A stretch of DNA of 41,858 nt from Verrucomicrobiota bacterium (GTDB taxonomy: Bacteria; Verrucomicrobiota; Verrucomicrobiia; Verrucomicrobiales; Akkermansiaceae): positions 1 through 41,858 of the forward strand of contig RDYF01000022.1 of the NCBI GenBank assembly GCA_004293285.1. The letters are read 5' to 3'. This document shows positions 23,188 through 31,520 of this stretch, one piece after another. A program made the position numbers and the translations under genes. The notes beneath the pieces are model-generated. The model was not told the DNA's origin. It saw only the letters and a program-made list of their open reading frames with translations, and ran no database searches. Within the stretch, counting starts at the first letter, position 1, and each line of letters begins with the position of its first letter.

Positions 23188-23199
23188 CCAACTGGTTGG
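23188..23199. promoter_or_regulatory. Candidate TetR operator
   Basis: CCAAC and GTTGG arms with a two-base centre form a 12-base palindrome between the divergent tetR and DegP-like genes. TetR operators are often longer, so this is a weak candidate based on symmetry and place. Confidence 0.3.
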
Positions 23200-23327
23200 A
23201 GGCAATTCGGAAATGGAAAATGATGCAAAAAAAATCTTTGATCGTGCGTTTGCTGCGTCGTTCTCCAGCGATTCTGCAAATTGCATAGAGAATTTGACGA
23301 ACCGGTGTCGTTTGGTAAGTTGTTGAT

Positions 23328-24287
23328 ATGAAACGTTGGTTGACTTGGATGACTCTGCTAATGGGCGTCGCGACGGCTATGCCTGTCACGGATCTTGGAG
23401 CCTTGCAGCAATTGGAAAGTAAGATTCAAGCCGTTGCAGAAAAATGCATGCCCATTACGGTCGCATTGCTAGCGGCCGATGGGTCGAGTTCGGGTTCGGG
23501 AGTAATTACCGAGACGAGTGGCTTGATTTTGACGGCTGCTCATGTGGTGCAGGGGAGTGAAACCATGGATGTAATTTTCCCCGATGGCAAAACCAAGAAA
23601 GGCAAGGTTTTGGGAGCCAACTACGGCAAAGACTTGGCGATGGTGCAAATCGAAGAGAAAGGTCCTTGGCCCGCTGCGCAGCGAGGTAGCTCGAAGAGCT
23701 TGCAGGTGGGTGATTGGGTCATTGCGATGGGACATGCCGCGGGATTTGATCCAGCGAGAACACCTCCTGTCAGATTCGGCCGCGTAGTATCGAAGGGACC
23801 AGGCAATTTTTTCACCACCGACTGCACCCTCATTGGCGGAGATTCGGGCGGACCGATTTTTGATCTCGAGGGTCGGATCATTGGCATCAACTCGAACATT
23901 GGACAAGCGCTGAAAGTCAACAACCACGCCGGAGTGGATGGTTTTGTGGAGGATTGGCAGAAAATGCTGCGCGGTGAACAATGGGGCCGATTGGTGCTTG
24001 ATCCTTTGCAAAACGAAGACATGCCCGTCTTGGGTGTAGCGATCGATTGGTCGCGCGCGGGATTGATCGTCGGCGCGGTGAGTCGGGGATCGAAGGCTCT
24101 GCAAGCTGGCATTCAACCCGGAGATGTGATTGTCTCGCTGGAGGGACAGAAGCTGAGAAATTTGGACGACTTGCGCAATGAGCTGCTGCGACAGCAAGTG
24201 GGCGATAAGGTCAAGCTGGTGATTTTGCGCCAAGGCAAGGAAATGACTAAGGAAGTCGAGCTCGTGCGCCGCGGCGATGCTCAGTAA
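23328..24287 (+). CDS. DegP/HtrA-like serine protease, S1C family, one PDZ domain
   Basis: A 319-residue exported protease. Signal peptide at 1-18 (LTWMTLLMGVATA). The trypsin-like domain has the full triad: His72 in LTAAHVV, Asp102 in KDLAMVQ and Ser173 in GGDSGGP. A single PDZ domain occupies about 232-312 (GSKALQAGIQPGDVIVSLEGQ). It therefore looks catalytically competent for periplasmic quality control. It starts a plus-strand run with the pseudoprotease 18 bases downstream. A TTGACG at about 23293 could be a -35 element, which would put transcription start close to the ATG; unproven. Confidence 0.93.
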   Translation: MKRWLTWMTLLMGVATAMPVTDLGALQQLESKIQAVAEKCMPITVALLAADGSSSGSGVITETSGLILTAAHVVQGSETMDVIFPDGKTKKGKVLGANYGKDLAMVQIEEKGPWPAAQRGSSKSLQVGDWVIAMGHAAGFDPARTPPVRFGRVVSKGPGNFFTTDCTLIGGDSGGPIFDLEGRIIGINSNIGQALKVNNHAGVDGFVEDWQKMLRGEQWGRLVLDPLQNEDMPVLGVAIDWSRAGLIVGAVSRGSKALQAGIQPGDVIVSLEGQKLRNLDDLRNELLRQQVGDKVKLVILRQGKEMTKEVELVRRGDAQ

Positions 24288-24305
24288 TTTTGATTTTGAT
24301 CGAGT

Positions 24306-25493
24306 ATGATTCGTTATTCACTTACGATTGGGGCTTGTTGTTGTTTATCAATGACAGCGCAGGAGTTGCCTTTGCAAAAAGAGCAGGACCGAGTGGTGCT
24401 GCGTCGTCAGTCGGGCGAAGTTTTTGATGTGGTGTCTCCGATTTCGCAAAAGGCGGGAAAATCGACGGTATGGATTTGGGCAGGGGGCAAGCGTCAGCTT
24501 TGCGTGGGCACTGTCGTGGGCGATGGCTCACAAGTTTTGGCCAAGTGGAGCGAAATCGCCCGTGGTCGAGGCCTGGCTTTGCAATGTGTGGGCAGCGACA
24601 ACCAGACGTTCGATGCGACGGTTTCGGGAGTTTACGAAGATGAAGACATCGCGGTGCTGGAATTGAAAAATTCTTCACTCCGACCTGTGACTTTTGCGAA
24701 AGGCTCTGGCTTGTCTCTCGGACAATTTCTCATCGCAGCAGGTCCGGGCGACGTGACCTTGGGGCTTGGAGTGGTCAGTGTCAAAGAGCGTGTGTTGCGC
24801 GATAGCGATCAAGCGTATGTTGGCATTGCTGTAGAAACTGCTGAGGAGGGAGAAGGTGTCGTCATCCGCCAAGTCGCTGCCGGATCTCCTGCGGAACAGG
24901 CAGGCTTGAAAGAAGGTGATGTCGTGATTTCGCTCGCCGAAAAGACTGTGGGCAGCACGGCGGAGTTTCGCGCCTTGCTGTCGGCCTATCGGCCAGGTGA
25001 TCGCGTCAAACTGGATTGCCTGAGGTCACAGAACAAAATCGCGGCGGAATTGAAACTGGCTGCGAAGCAACCGACAGGGCAATTTCCTCAGCGTCGACTG
25101 GAAGTCATGGAGCGCATGGGAGGAGACATCAGCCAAGTGCGCGATGGTTTTCCGGCTGTGGTGCAGACCGACATGGTGCTCAATCCAGAAGAATGCGGTG
25201 GCCCCGTGTTGAATTTGCGAGGAGAAGTCATCGGCATCACCGCCGCGCGGGCGGGTCGAATTCGCAGTTATGTGATCCCAGCCAGCTCCATTGAAGCGAT
25301 GCTATCGCGCAAGCCCGTAGCGCCGGAATTGGCGAAAGTCCGGGCAGCAGATCCCGGTCCTCAGTTGTCGCGGACAAGACAAGTTCGGCCACGCTTGAAT
25401 CGATCTGACATGGAACGCATGCGCGAGCGAATGAAAGAAATGCAGCAGTTCATGCAACGCCTCGATGAAGAGCTGGGTGCGTTGGATCGATGA
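24306..25493 (+). CDS. S1C-like pseudoprotease with a PDZ domain inserted in the protease fold
   Basis: A 395-residue exported protein with a signal peptide (1-18). The protease fold starts at about 52. At the TAAH position the sequence is A79-K80-W81-S82, so the catalytic His is lost; the Asp strand EDEDIAVLEL (111-120) remains. After the IAAGPGD-VTLGLGVVSV strands (143-159), a PDZ domain (about 168-252, SPAEQAGLKEGDVVISL) interrupts the fold. The protease resumes with VQTDMVLNPEECGGPVLNLRGEVIGI at 286-311, where the nucleophile Ser is Cys297. A basic, proline-rich stretch and a Met/Arg-rich helix (367-395) end it. It probably acts as a binding or adaptor protein for its active neighbour. 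Confidence 0.8.
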   Translation: MIRYSLTIGACCCLSMTAQELPLQKEQDRVVLRRQSGEVFDVVSPISQKAGKSTVWIWAGGKRQLCVGTVVGDGSQVLAKWSEIARGRGLALQCVGSDNQTFDATVSGVYEDEDIAVLELKNSSLRPVTFAKGSGLSLGQFLIAAGPGDVTLGLGVVSVKERVLRDSDQAYVGIAVETAEEGEGVVIRQVAAGSPAEQAGLKEGDVVISLAEKTVGSTAEFRALLSAYRPGDRVKLDCLRSQNKIAAELKLAAKQPTGQFPQRRLEVMERMGGDISQVRDGFPAVVQTDMVLNPEECGGPVLNLRGEVIGITAARAGRIRSYVIPASSIEAMLSRKPVAPELAKVRAADPGPQLSRTRQVRPRLNRSDMERMRERMKEMQQFMQRLDEELGALDR

Positions 25494-25545
25494 GAATCGC
25501 TTCTCACTTGCTCATTTCGATGGCTTATGACATCTTCCCACGCGC

Positions 25546-26571
25546 ATGACGAACGATCGCAAAAAGACGGAACTTCTGGTGGGCACCTTCTTATTGCTCG
25601 GCTTGGTTTTGCTATCGGCTTTGATTGTGCAGTTTGGTCGCTTTGGTGAGCGATTTCACGATTCCTACAACATGACCTTGATCGTCGACGACGCGGCGGG
25701 AATCATCAAAGGTTCTGAGGTTCGCATGGGCGGAGCCAAGATCGGACGCGTCACGCGATTGCCCGTTCTCAACGAAGATGCCACTGTGCAAATTGATCTA
25801 TCGATCAATAAGCAAATCAGCATTCCGGAAGGTTCATCACTGGGGGTTGCCTCTGCGTCGCTGCTTGGCGACAAAATGATCATCGTGACCCCACCGAAAA
25901 AGCTTACAGGAAGATCAATGCAAGCGAATTCTGTGATTCAAGGAAGCGGACCATCGGGGCTTGACGCGATTCAGACCAATGCCGAATCTCTGAGTCGCGA
26001 TGCAGGCGAATTGATGGCTGGCGCGACGAAAACCTTGGCTAATGTCGATCAAGCTGTTGTGGAGATCCGGCAAGCATCGGTCGAACTGCGCGAGGCGATA
26101 GAGAAGGTTAATGACTCGATTTTGAAACAGCAGAACTTGGATGCGATTGATCAGAGTTTGGCCAATTTTCGCAGCACCACAGAGCACTGGAACGCATTCA
26201 GCGCAGAACTTCCCGCCACTCTAGGGGAGGCTCGTCGCGCGATTGGCTCGATGGAACAAGCCGCAAAATCTGCCCATCAGACTTTATCCAAAGTCGATCA
26301 ACGAGTCGAGGAGCTAGCACCCGCTTTCGTAGAACTGCCCAAAGCGACTGCTGCCATCTCCGCTGCGGCGCTCAAGGCGAGTGAGACCATGGACCATGTG
26401 GCAGAAGGGAAGGGCTTACTGGGAACTTTGGCGAACGATGATGAGGTATCGACCGATGCCAAGGCTTTCATCCGCAATCTCAAAGAGCGAGGCATTTTGC
26501 GCTATCAGGATGGGGAATCGCTCCATCCAGCCGACGATCCGCGCAACCGTTTTCGTGGTCGACGTCGATAA
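25546..26571 (+). CDS. MCE/MlaD domain protein
   Basis: A 341-residue protein with an N-terminal membrane helix (about 12-30, VGTFLLLGLVLLSALIVQFG) and an MCE domain (about 38-115: DDAAGIIKGSEVRMGGAKIGRV, LGVASASLLGDKMIIV). Residues about 140-320 form long amphipathic helices, a likely coiled coil. MCE proteins carry lipids across the periplasm with an ABC transporter (MlaEF-type). No mlaE or mlaF is adjacent, so its partners must lie elsewhere. The C-terminus is arginine-rich (RNRFRGRRR). It lies 52 bases after the pseudoprotease and 9 before the XylR-like regulator. Confidence 0.9.
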   Translation: MTNDRKKTELLVGTFLLLGLVLLSALIVQFGRFGERFHDSYNMTLIVDDAAGIIKGSEVRMGGAKIGRVTRLPVLNEDATVQIDLSINKQISIPEGSSLGVASASLLGDKMIIVTPPKKLTGRSMQANSVIQGSGPSGLDAIQTNAESLSRDAGELMAGATKTLANVDQAVVEIRQASVELREAIEKVNDSILKQQNLDAIDQSLANFRSTTEHWNAFSAELPATLGEARRAIGSMEQAAKSAHQTLSKVDQRVEELAPAFVELPKATAAISAAALKASETMDHVAEGKGLLGTLANDDEVSTDAKAFIRNLKERGILRYQDGESLHPADDPRNRFRGRRR

Positions 26572-26580
26572 AGATGGGAT

Positions 26581-27777
26581 ATGGCAGCGCGAAATTCAGC
26601 GAATCGAGATAAAAAGCGCGAGCGCTCTGGTGTGCCGAGAGTGGCTCTGTTGATCGAAACATCGAATGGCTATGCGCGGTCGATTTTGCATGGAGTGGAA
26701 GACTACATCCGCAGCCATCACCCATGGCACATTTTCTTAGCCGAGCGTCGACGCGGAGACGCGCCTCCCAAGTGGTTGAATGACTGGGATGGTGACGGGA
26801 TCATTGCGCGGATTGAAAATAAGGCAATCGCGCAAGTGCTAGAAAAAGCGCGGCAACCTGTTGTCGACTTGAGTTCCTATCGCTTTTTGCCGCAATTGCC
26901 CGCTGTAATTACCGACGGCAAAGCAATTTCAGAACTGGCAGTCACGCACTTTTTGAATCGAGGATTCGAGCACTTTGCCTACTGTGGCGTGCCGCGGTTT
27001 CCTTGGTCGCGTCAGCGCGGGGAGTATTTTGTCCATGCTCTCGAAGCACGTGGTTTGCCTTGTCATCATTTTCATTCCGCACATCATGCTACGGACGATA
27101 GCGAAAACGAGACAGATGATCTGGCGGAGTGGCTGATGTCGCTGCCCAAACCCGTTGCCGTTTTTGCCTGTTACGATGCGAGGGGACGACAAATTCTCGA
27201 TGCGTGCCACCGAGCTTCTCTTTCTGTTCCAGAGGAAGTGGCGGTGCTCGGGGTCGACAATGATGAGTTATTGTGCGAGCTCAGTCCACAGCCATTGTCG
27301 AGCATTGATCCCAATCCCCGTCGATGCGGATGGGTCGCAGCAGAAATTTTGGATCAGATGATGAGCGGAAAAATGCCTTCTCCATTGACCCATGTTGTCA
27401 GTCCGATCGGCATCAGCACGCGTCAAAGCACCGATGTGTTTGCGATCGAAGATGTCAATTTAGTGAAAGCTTTGCGCTTCATTCGCGAGCACGCATGCCG
27501 CGGGATATCGGTCGATGACGTTGCACGCAGCTCCGGTTTGGCGCGTCGGACTATGGAAGCAAGGTTCAAAAAAATGCTCGAACGCAGTCCGCACGAGGAA
27601 ATTTTGCGCATTCAGGTGAATCGCGCACAGCGTTTGTTGCTGCACACCAATCTTGCCGTTGCGGTGATTGCAGAACGCGCCGGATTTGAAAATCCCGAAT
27701 ATTTTAGCGTCGCTTTCAAGCGTGTCACCGGAATGCCGCCCGCTACGTTTCGCCGCAAAAGAGGTGAAATGAAATGA
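26581..27777 (+). CDS. XylR-type LacI/AraC hybrid transcriptional regulator
   Basis: A 398-residue regulator. Residues about 20-285 form a periplasmic-binding-protein-like sugar sensor (ALLIETSNGYARSILHGV, DGDGIIARIE, VAVLGVDNDELLCELSPQPLSSIDPNP). Residues 292-392 are an AraC-type double HTH (LVKALRFIREHACRGISVDDVARSSGL; AVIAERAGFENPEYFSVAFKRVTGMPPATFRR). This arrangement is the XylR family of Bacteroidetes/PVC bacteria, usually controlling sugar use. No sugar operon lies next to it, so the target is unknown. It is 9 bases after the MCE gene. Confidence 0.92.
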   Translation: MAARNSANRDKKRERSGVPRVALLIETSNGYARSILHGVEDYIRSHHPWHIFLAERRRGDAPPKWLNDWDGDGIIARIENKAIAQVLEKARQPVVDLSSYRFLPQLPAVITDGKAISELAVTHFLNRGFEHFAYCGVPRFPWSRQRGEYFVHALEARGLPCHHFHSAHHATDDSENETDDLAEWLMSLPKPVAVFACYDARGRQILDACHRASLSVPEEVAVLGVDNDELLCELSPQPLSSIDPNPRRCGWVAAEILDQMMSGKMPSPLTHVVSPIGISTRQSTDVFAIEDVNLVKALRFIREHACRGISVDDVARSSGLARRTMEARFKKMLERSPHEEILRIQVNRAQRLLLHTNLAVAVIAERAGFENPEYFSVAFKRVTGMPPATFRRKRGEMK

Positions 27778-27831
27778 TCTTCCCTTGCGCTGTGCGATTG
27801 CATTTTGAGGAATCCATGGCATGGCTATTTC

Positions 27832-28728
27832 ATGAAACAACGCTACGGAGTGATCGGAGTAACAGGATTTGTCGGCCGCTATGTGGCCCGAGCGCTGGCG
27901 TCGCGCGGATACGATGTCGTGGGGTTCAGTCGCAGCGGCGTCGGTCGTGTTCCGGAGGTCTGTGAATGGCGTCGCTCAGGCGCATGGGATTTTTCCTCTC
28001 TCGATGGCCTAATCAATTTGTCTGGCGAGCGAGTGGATCAACGCTGGACCGAAAAAAACAAACGGAAATTTGAAGCCAGTCGCATCGGGGTGACGCAGGA
28101 GATTGTTGCGACCCTGCAAAGTATGTCGGACCATGATCGTCCCAAGGTTTGGGTCAATGCTTCCGCCGTGGGTTTTTATGGCGACCGTGCCGATGAGATA
28201 TGCACAGAAGGTTCGCCGCCGGGAACAGGTTATCTGGCGCAATTGTGCTTGGATTGGGAGGCTGCGACCAAGGGAATTGAAGAAACGGGTGTGCGCTGTG
28301 TGATGGTGCGCATCGGCATGGTCCTAGGCCGGGGAGGTATGGCGTGGGATCGACTCCGCCTCGCCTTCGCTTGGGGGGGCGGGGCGCAATTGGGGAGCGG
28401 TCGGCAGTGGATGCCGTGGATTCATGTCGATGACCTAACGGCTGGAATCATTTGGTCGATCGAGCAAAATAGCATTTCAGGAGTGGTCAATGGTGTAGCT
28501 ACGGAACCGGTCACTAACCGAGATTTTACGCGGCAATTGGCGCGCGCCCTGCGTCGACCCGCACCATGGATCGCACCTGGCTGGGTCCTGCGCGGGATTT
28601 TTGGAGAATTCGGGAGCTTTCTGACAAGCAGTCAGCGTGTTGCCCCCAAACGCTGGATCGATGCGGGATTTGTTTTTCGCTATCCAACACTAGACTTGGC
28701 TCTGGCAGAACTTCTGCAAAAACCGTAA
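27832..28728 (+). CDS. TIGR01777 family NAD(P)-dependent epimerase/reductase
   Basis: A 298-residue extended short-chain dehydrogenase (YfcH/TIGR01777). Start at 27832 gives MKQRYGVIGVTGFVGRYVAR with the Rossmann glycine motif; upstream residues are not conserved. Further marks are LINLSGERVDQRWTEKNK near residue 62, NASAVGFYGD near 107 and a C-terminal PSLPGWVL-like region (APGWVLRGIFGEFGSFLTSSQRV). Function is unclear; these proteins are often misnamed cell-division inhibitor SulA. It follows the XylR-like gene by 54 bases and may be co-transcribed. Confidence 0.9.
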   Translation: MKQRYGVIGVTGFVGRYVARALASRGYDVVGFSRSGVGRVPEVCEWRRSGAWDFSSLDGLINLSGERVDQRWTEKNKRKFEASRIGVTQEIVATLQSMSDHDRPKVWVNASAVGFYGDRADEICTEGSPPGTGYLAQLCLDWEAATKGIEETGVRCVMVRIGMVLGRGGMAWDRLRLAFAWGGGAQLGSGRQWMPWIHVDDLTAGIIWSIEQNSISGVVNGVATEPVTNRDFTRQLARALRRPAPWIAPGWVLRGIFGEFGSFLTSSQRVAPKRWIDAGFVFRYPTLDLALAELLQKP

Positions 28729-28761
28729 CCTCTACTTCTTAGATTTTTTACTTGATTTTCT

Positions 28762-28792
28762 TTCGCTAATGAGACTCAATCTCATTAGCGAA
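28762..28792. promoter_or_regulatory. Perfect 13-base inverted repeat resembling a Fur box, at the AraC start
   Basis: Arms 28762-28774 and 28780-28792 are perfect over 13 bases with a five-base centre. The core TGAGACTCAATCTCA resembles Fur sites of the TGAGAATCATTCTCA type (13 of 15 positions). The ATG of the AraC gene overlaps its last base. No T run follows, so a terminator is unlikely. Fur binding is inference. Confidence 0.6.
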
Positions 28793-29727
28793 TGCAAGAG
28801 GGGATCGAAGCGAAGAGAAGACTGCTTCCAGCGGCATGTGCTGGGGTGGCAATATGGCATGGGGCGAGCAAGGGGTTGAGTTACGGACAGCTTGTCGGGC
28901 AGAATTGGGATGAATCATGGCAGTGGCAGGTTAAGGCCGAAGGGGAAATCTGGCTGTGGTTGAATTTCTCGGGAAATGGTTTGTTGTGGGGAGAGAAGGA
29001 TCGAATTTTTCTGAAGCCTGGGCTTTTTGCGCTCACAGGCGGAGATCATTTGGGGAATTGGGTGTGTCGACGCTCGCAAGGAGATCACGACTTGCAAATC
29101 GTGCGCATGCGGGTCGACTGGTTGCGCGAGCGCGTTGGCACCTCAAGTGCGGCATGGCATCCGGGGCTATCTCAGTGGCTGCAACGCGGGGGAGTAGTTT
29201 CTTTTTGTGGGCTCATGGGAATTTGGGAAAAAGAACTGAGCGCGAGCCTGCATCGCGCAAGATCGCGCGCAGGTGGATCGACCATTTGGGCGGAGGTAGG
29301 CATTTTGCATTGGGCGGCGCAACGACTGTGCCAAGGCCATGCTGCAGGGGATGCTGCCCCTGCCTTGTCGGATAACGATCCCGTTGCTCTGGTGCTGCGC
29401 TGCTTGCGTTCGGCGCTCGATGAACCGCTGGATCTCGAAAGACTTGGCAAGCAGGTAGGGGTTTCGCCTCATCATTTATCGCGTTTGGTCAAAGCAAAAA
29501 CGGGCACAACTCTTCAATGGCATTTGCGCAAGATGAGAGTCGAACACGCCTGCGAGTTGCTTGCCAGTGGACGCAGCAATGTCACAGAAACAGCCTATTC
29601 CTGTGGGTATCAAAGCTTGAGCCATTTTGCCAAAGCGTTTCGTGAAGAAACAGGATTCAATCCCAAGCAGTGGCTGCAGCAGCGCGGTTTGGTGGCCTTG
29701 CCTAACCAACCCCTGGAGGGTAAATGA
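28792..29727 (+). CDS. AraC family transcriptional regulator
   Basis: A 311-residue AraC-type regulator. The N-terminal about 190 residues are a sensor domain, weakly similar in layout to PchR-like regulators (WLWLNFSGNG, DRIFLKPGLFALTGG). The C-terminal HTH pair spans about 205-300 (LDLERLGKQVGVSPHHLSRLVKAKTG; VTETAYSCGYQSLSHFAKAFREETGFNPKQW). The ATG at 28792 overlaps a Fur-like palindrome, so the message is nearly leaderless if that start is used; a later start cannot be excluded. PchR-type regulators are often iron-controlled, which fits. The last 26 bases overlap the convergent unknown gene. Confidence 0.85.
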   Translation: MQEGIEAKRRLLPAACAGVAIWHGASKGLSYGQLVGQNWDESWQWQVKAEGEIWLWLNFSGNGLLWGEKDRIFLKPGLFALTGGDHLGNWVCRRSQGDHDLQIVRMRVDWLRERVGTSSAAWHPGLSQWLQRGGVVSFCGLMGIWEKELSASLHRARSRAGGSTIWAEVGILHWAAQRLCQGHAAGDAAPALSDNDPVALVLRCLRSALDEPLDLERLGKQVGVSPHHLSRLVKAKTGTTLQWHLRKMRVEHACELLASGRSNVTETAYSCGYQSLSHFAKAFREETGFNPKQWLQQRGLVALPNQPLEGK

Positions 29728-30169
29728 GATGCAGGTGATCGATGCCATGCGCTTCAAACTCCCGCCAGTAGCGCTTTTCCATTTCCGTGGTTTTTTCTCT
29801 TCGCTTCTCCTCGCTGAGTCGATTCCATGCGTCGAAGCCAATCTTCTGAATCAGTTCGCGATCCGCAAGGCGAATGACGAGCTCTTCCCAAAAACTCTCT
29901 TGGCGAAATTCATCATAGCAGCTCGCCGAGCAGGATTTTTTCTCGGTGACATCTGCAGCATGATAAAACTGCTCGGTCGCATCATACGCAACGAGATTGC
30001 TGTAGCCGGCATGGTAGAGGTGCTCGAGAACTTTTTGCGCCAGCAACTGCATAGCATCGGTCTTCGCCTTAAAATGAGGCTGCTGATTCCAATCGGCTAT
30101 CATTGAGGCCAGCGAAACGAGTTCGACTAGCGGCTCGATTTCAGATTCGGAAAAGCGAATGTTCATCAT
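29702..30169 (-). CDS. Hypothetical protein downstream of coaC
   Basis: A 155-residue soluble protein I do not recognise. It starts MMNIRFSESEIEPLVEL, is mostly helical, and contains charged helices (EEKRREKTTEMEKRYWREFEAHG) ending in HGIDHLHLIYPPGVG. Cysteines occur as CSASCYDEF near residue 82, and histidines are scattered; no catalytic motif is certain. The ATG at 30169 is two bases after the coaC stop, so translation is probably coupled. It is third in a gmk-coaC run and overlaps the AraC gene at its 3' end. Confidence 0.6.
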   Translation of the reverse strand: MMNIRFSESEIEPLVELVSLASMIADWNQQPHFKAKTDAMQLLAQKVLEHLYHAGYSNLVAYDATEQFYHAADVTEKKSCSASCYDEFRQESFWEELVIRLADRELIQKIGFDAWNRLSEEKRREKTTEMEKRYWREFEAHGIDHLHLIYPPGVG

Positions 30170-30170
30170 A

Positions 30171-30716
30171 TCAATCTTGGGTAGAAGCAACGCGATGTAC
30201 TGTGGCAAGGATGTCCGCTAGATCGGCCAGCCTGCCAATTCCCTGGTAGCCACAGGCGAGATCTCCGGTGGCGGGTTCGATGAAATGCACGCCATCACCT
30301 CGCAAAATGTCGACATTTCTTTGAGTGGCCGGATGAAGCCACATTTTTCCATTCATCGCCGGCGCCATGATTACGGGGGTTTGACGTTGCAGCGCAAGAT
30401 ACGTGGAGGTCAGCGGATCAGGCGCGAGACCGTTGGCAAATTCTGCGATGATCGAAGCAGTCGCGGGGGCGACAAGCATCAAATCGGCTTGGTCGGCAAG
30501 CTCAATGTGTCCGGGTTTCCATGCTTGCTTTTCGTCTTCGAGCGACACCAGAACGGGGCGTCGTGTCAGCGTCTGCATGGTTAGCGGAGTAATGAACTCA
30601 CACGCGGCACGAGTCATGATGACATCCACGACATGACCGAGCTTAACCAATTGCGAAGCGAGATCGGCAGCCTTGTAGGCGGCGATGGAGCCACTGATGC
30701 CTAAAACAATGTTCAT
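30171..30716 (-). CDS. coaC: Phosphopantothenoylcysteine decarboxylase, stand-alone CoaC
   Basis: A 181-residue HFCD flavoprotein removing CO2 from phosphopantothenoylcysteine in CoA synthesis. The FMN site GISGSIAAYKA starts the protein. Catalytic His70 (KPGHIELADQAD), the PAMNGKMW substrate loop with Asn122, and Cys155 in GDLACGYQGIGR are present. The CoaB ligase domain usually fused behind it is absent, so CoaB must be encoded elsewhere. It overlaps gmk by four bases (ATGA). rpoZ, which often sits between gmk and coaBC, is missing here. Confidence 0.92.
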   Translation of the reverse strand: MNIVLGISGSIAAYKAADLASQLVKLGHVVDVIMTRAACEFITPLTMQTLTRRPVLVSLEDEKQAWKPGHIELADQADLMLVAPATASIIAEFANGLAPDPLTSTYLALQRQTPVIMAPAMNGKMWLHPATQRNVDILRGDGVHFIEPATGDLACGYQGIGRLADLADILATVHRVASTQD

Positions 30717-31327
30717 GACGGTGTTGCCAATGAATTCAAACGACGGACACGCAGCCTCTCTGCCAGTAAGAGAGCCTTGAACTGCAAGTAATCATGCTCG
30801 CGAGTCGTGGATAGCAAGCGATACTGGTATTCGGGCCAGTGCGACATTTCTTCCATGGCATTTTTTAAGCGCAACGCAATCACTTCCGCACTGTCGGTAT
30901 TCCTGCCAGTCAGTCGAGCTTCCAGCTCACGGTCGGTCGCAGGCATCACGAACAAATCAACCAGCGCAGCACGAATTTGAGGATGTGCGCAGTGGCGAAC
31001 TTGCGCAGCGCCTTGCACATCGATGTCCATCACGACGTCGATTCCTTGTTCAATGCGATGCAAAACTTCGGAAACCAAAGTGCCATAGAAATTTTGATGA
31101 ACCGTGGCGTGTTCAAGAAATTCGCCGCGTTCGACTTTGGCGGCGAATTCTTCATGACTGAGAAAAAAGTAATCACGACCATCCATCTCACCGGGGCGGG
31201 GTGCTCGAGTCGTGCAGGAGATTGAATAATGGGCTTCTTGCTCATCAGCAAGTCGACGACAAAGAGTCGTTTTGCCTGAGCCAGACGGTCCGGATACGAG
31301 AAGAAGAATGCCAGTGCGTGAGGGCAT
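30713..31327 (-). CDS. gmk: Guanylate kinase
   Basis: Gmk phosphorylates GMP to GDP. The 204-residue protein has the P-loop SGPSGSGKTT at 12-21, the GMP-binding SCTTRAPRPGEMDGRDY near 38-54 and DIDVQGA near 100. The ATG at 31327 is chosen; an in-frame TTG at 31333 adds two residues. It heads a gmk-coaC-unknown operon, with 187 non-coding bases upstream before the SNF2 stop. That gap is AT-rich near 31480-31510 (attacatatattgttac) and probably holds the promoter, though no clean -35/-10 pair is visible. Confidence 0.96.
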   Translation of the reverse strand: MPSRTGILLLVSGPSGSGKTTLCRRLADEQEAHYSISCTTRAPRPGEMDGRDYFFLSHEEFAAKVERGEFLEHATVHQNFYGTLVSEVLHRIEQGIDVVMDIDVQGAAQVRHCAHPQIRAALVDLFVMPATDRELEARLTGRNTDSAEVIALRLKNAMEEMSHWPEYQYRLLSTTREHDYLQFKALLLAERLRVRRLNSLATPS

Positions 31328-31520
31328 GGCCAAAGCCTAGCCGAAGATCGACGCCGATGGCAGAAAAATTTTCGCAAAGACAGCTTCGATCCATTTTTCT
31401 TGATGACCTTGTGACCGACAACTCAACCTTGCAAAATGGAACAGGGGACCACCTCATCGATTTCACCGATTCAATAACCCCGCATTACATATATTGTTAC
31501 AAGTAATAAACAAAGCGAAT

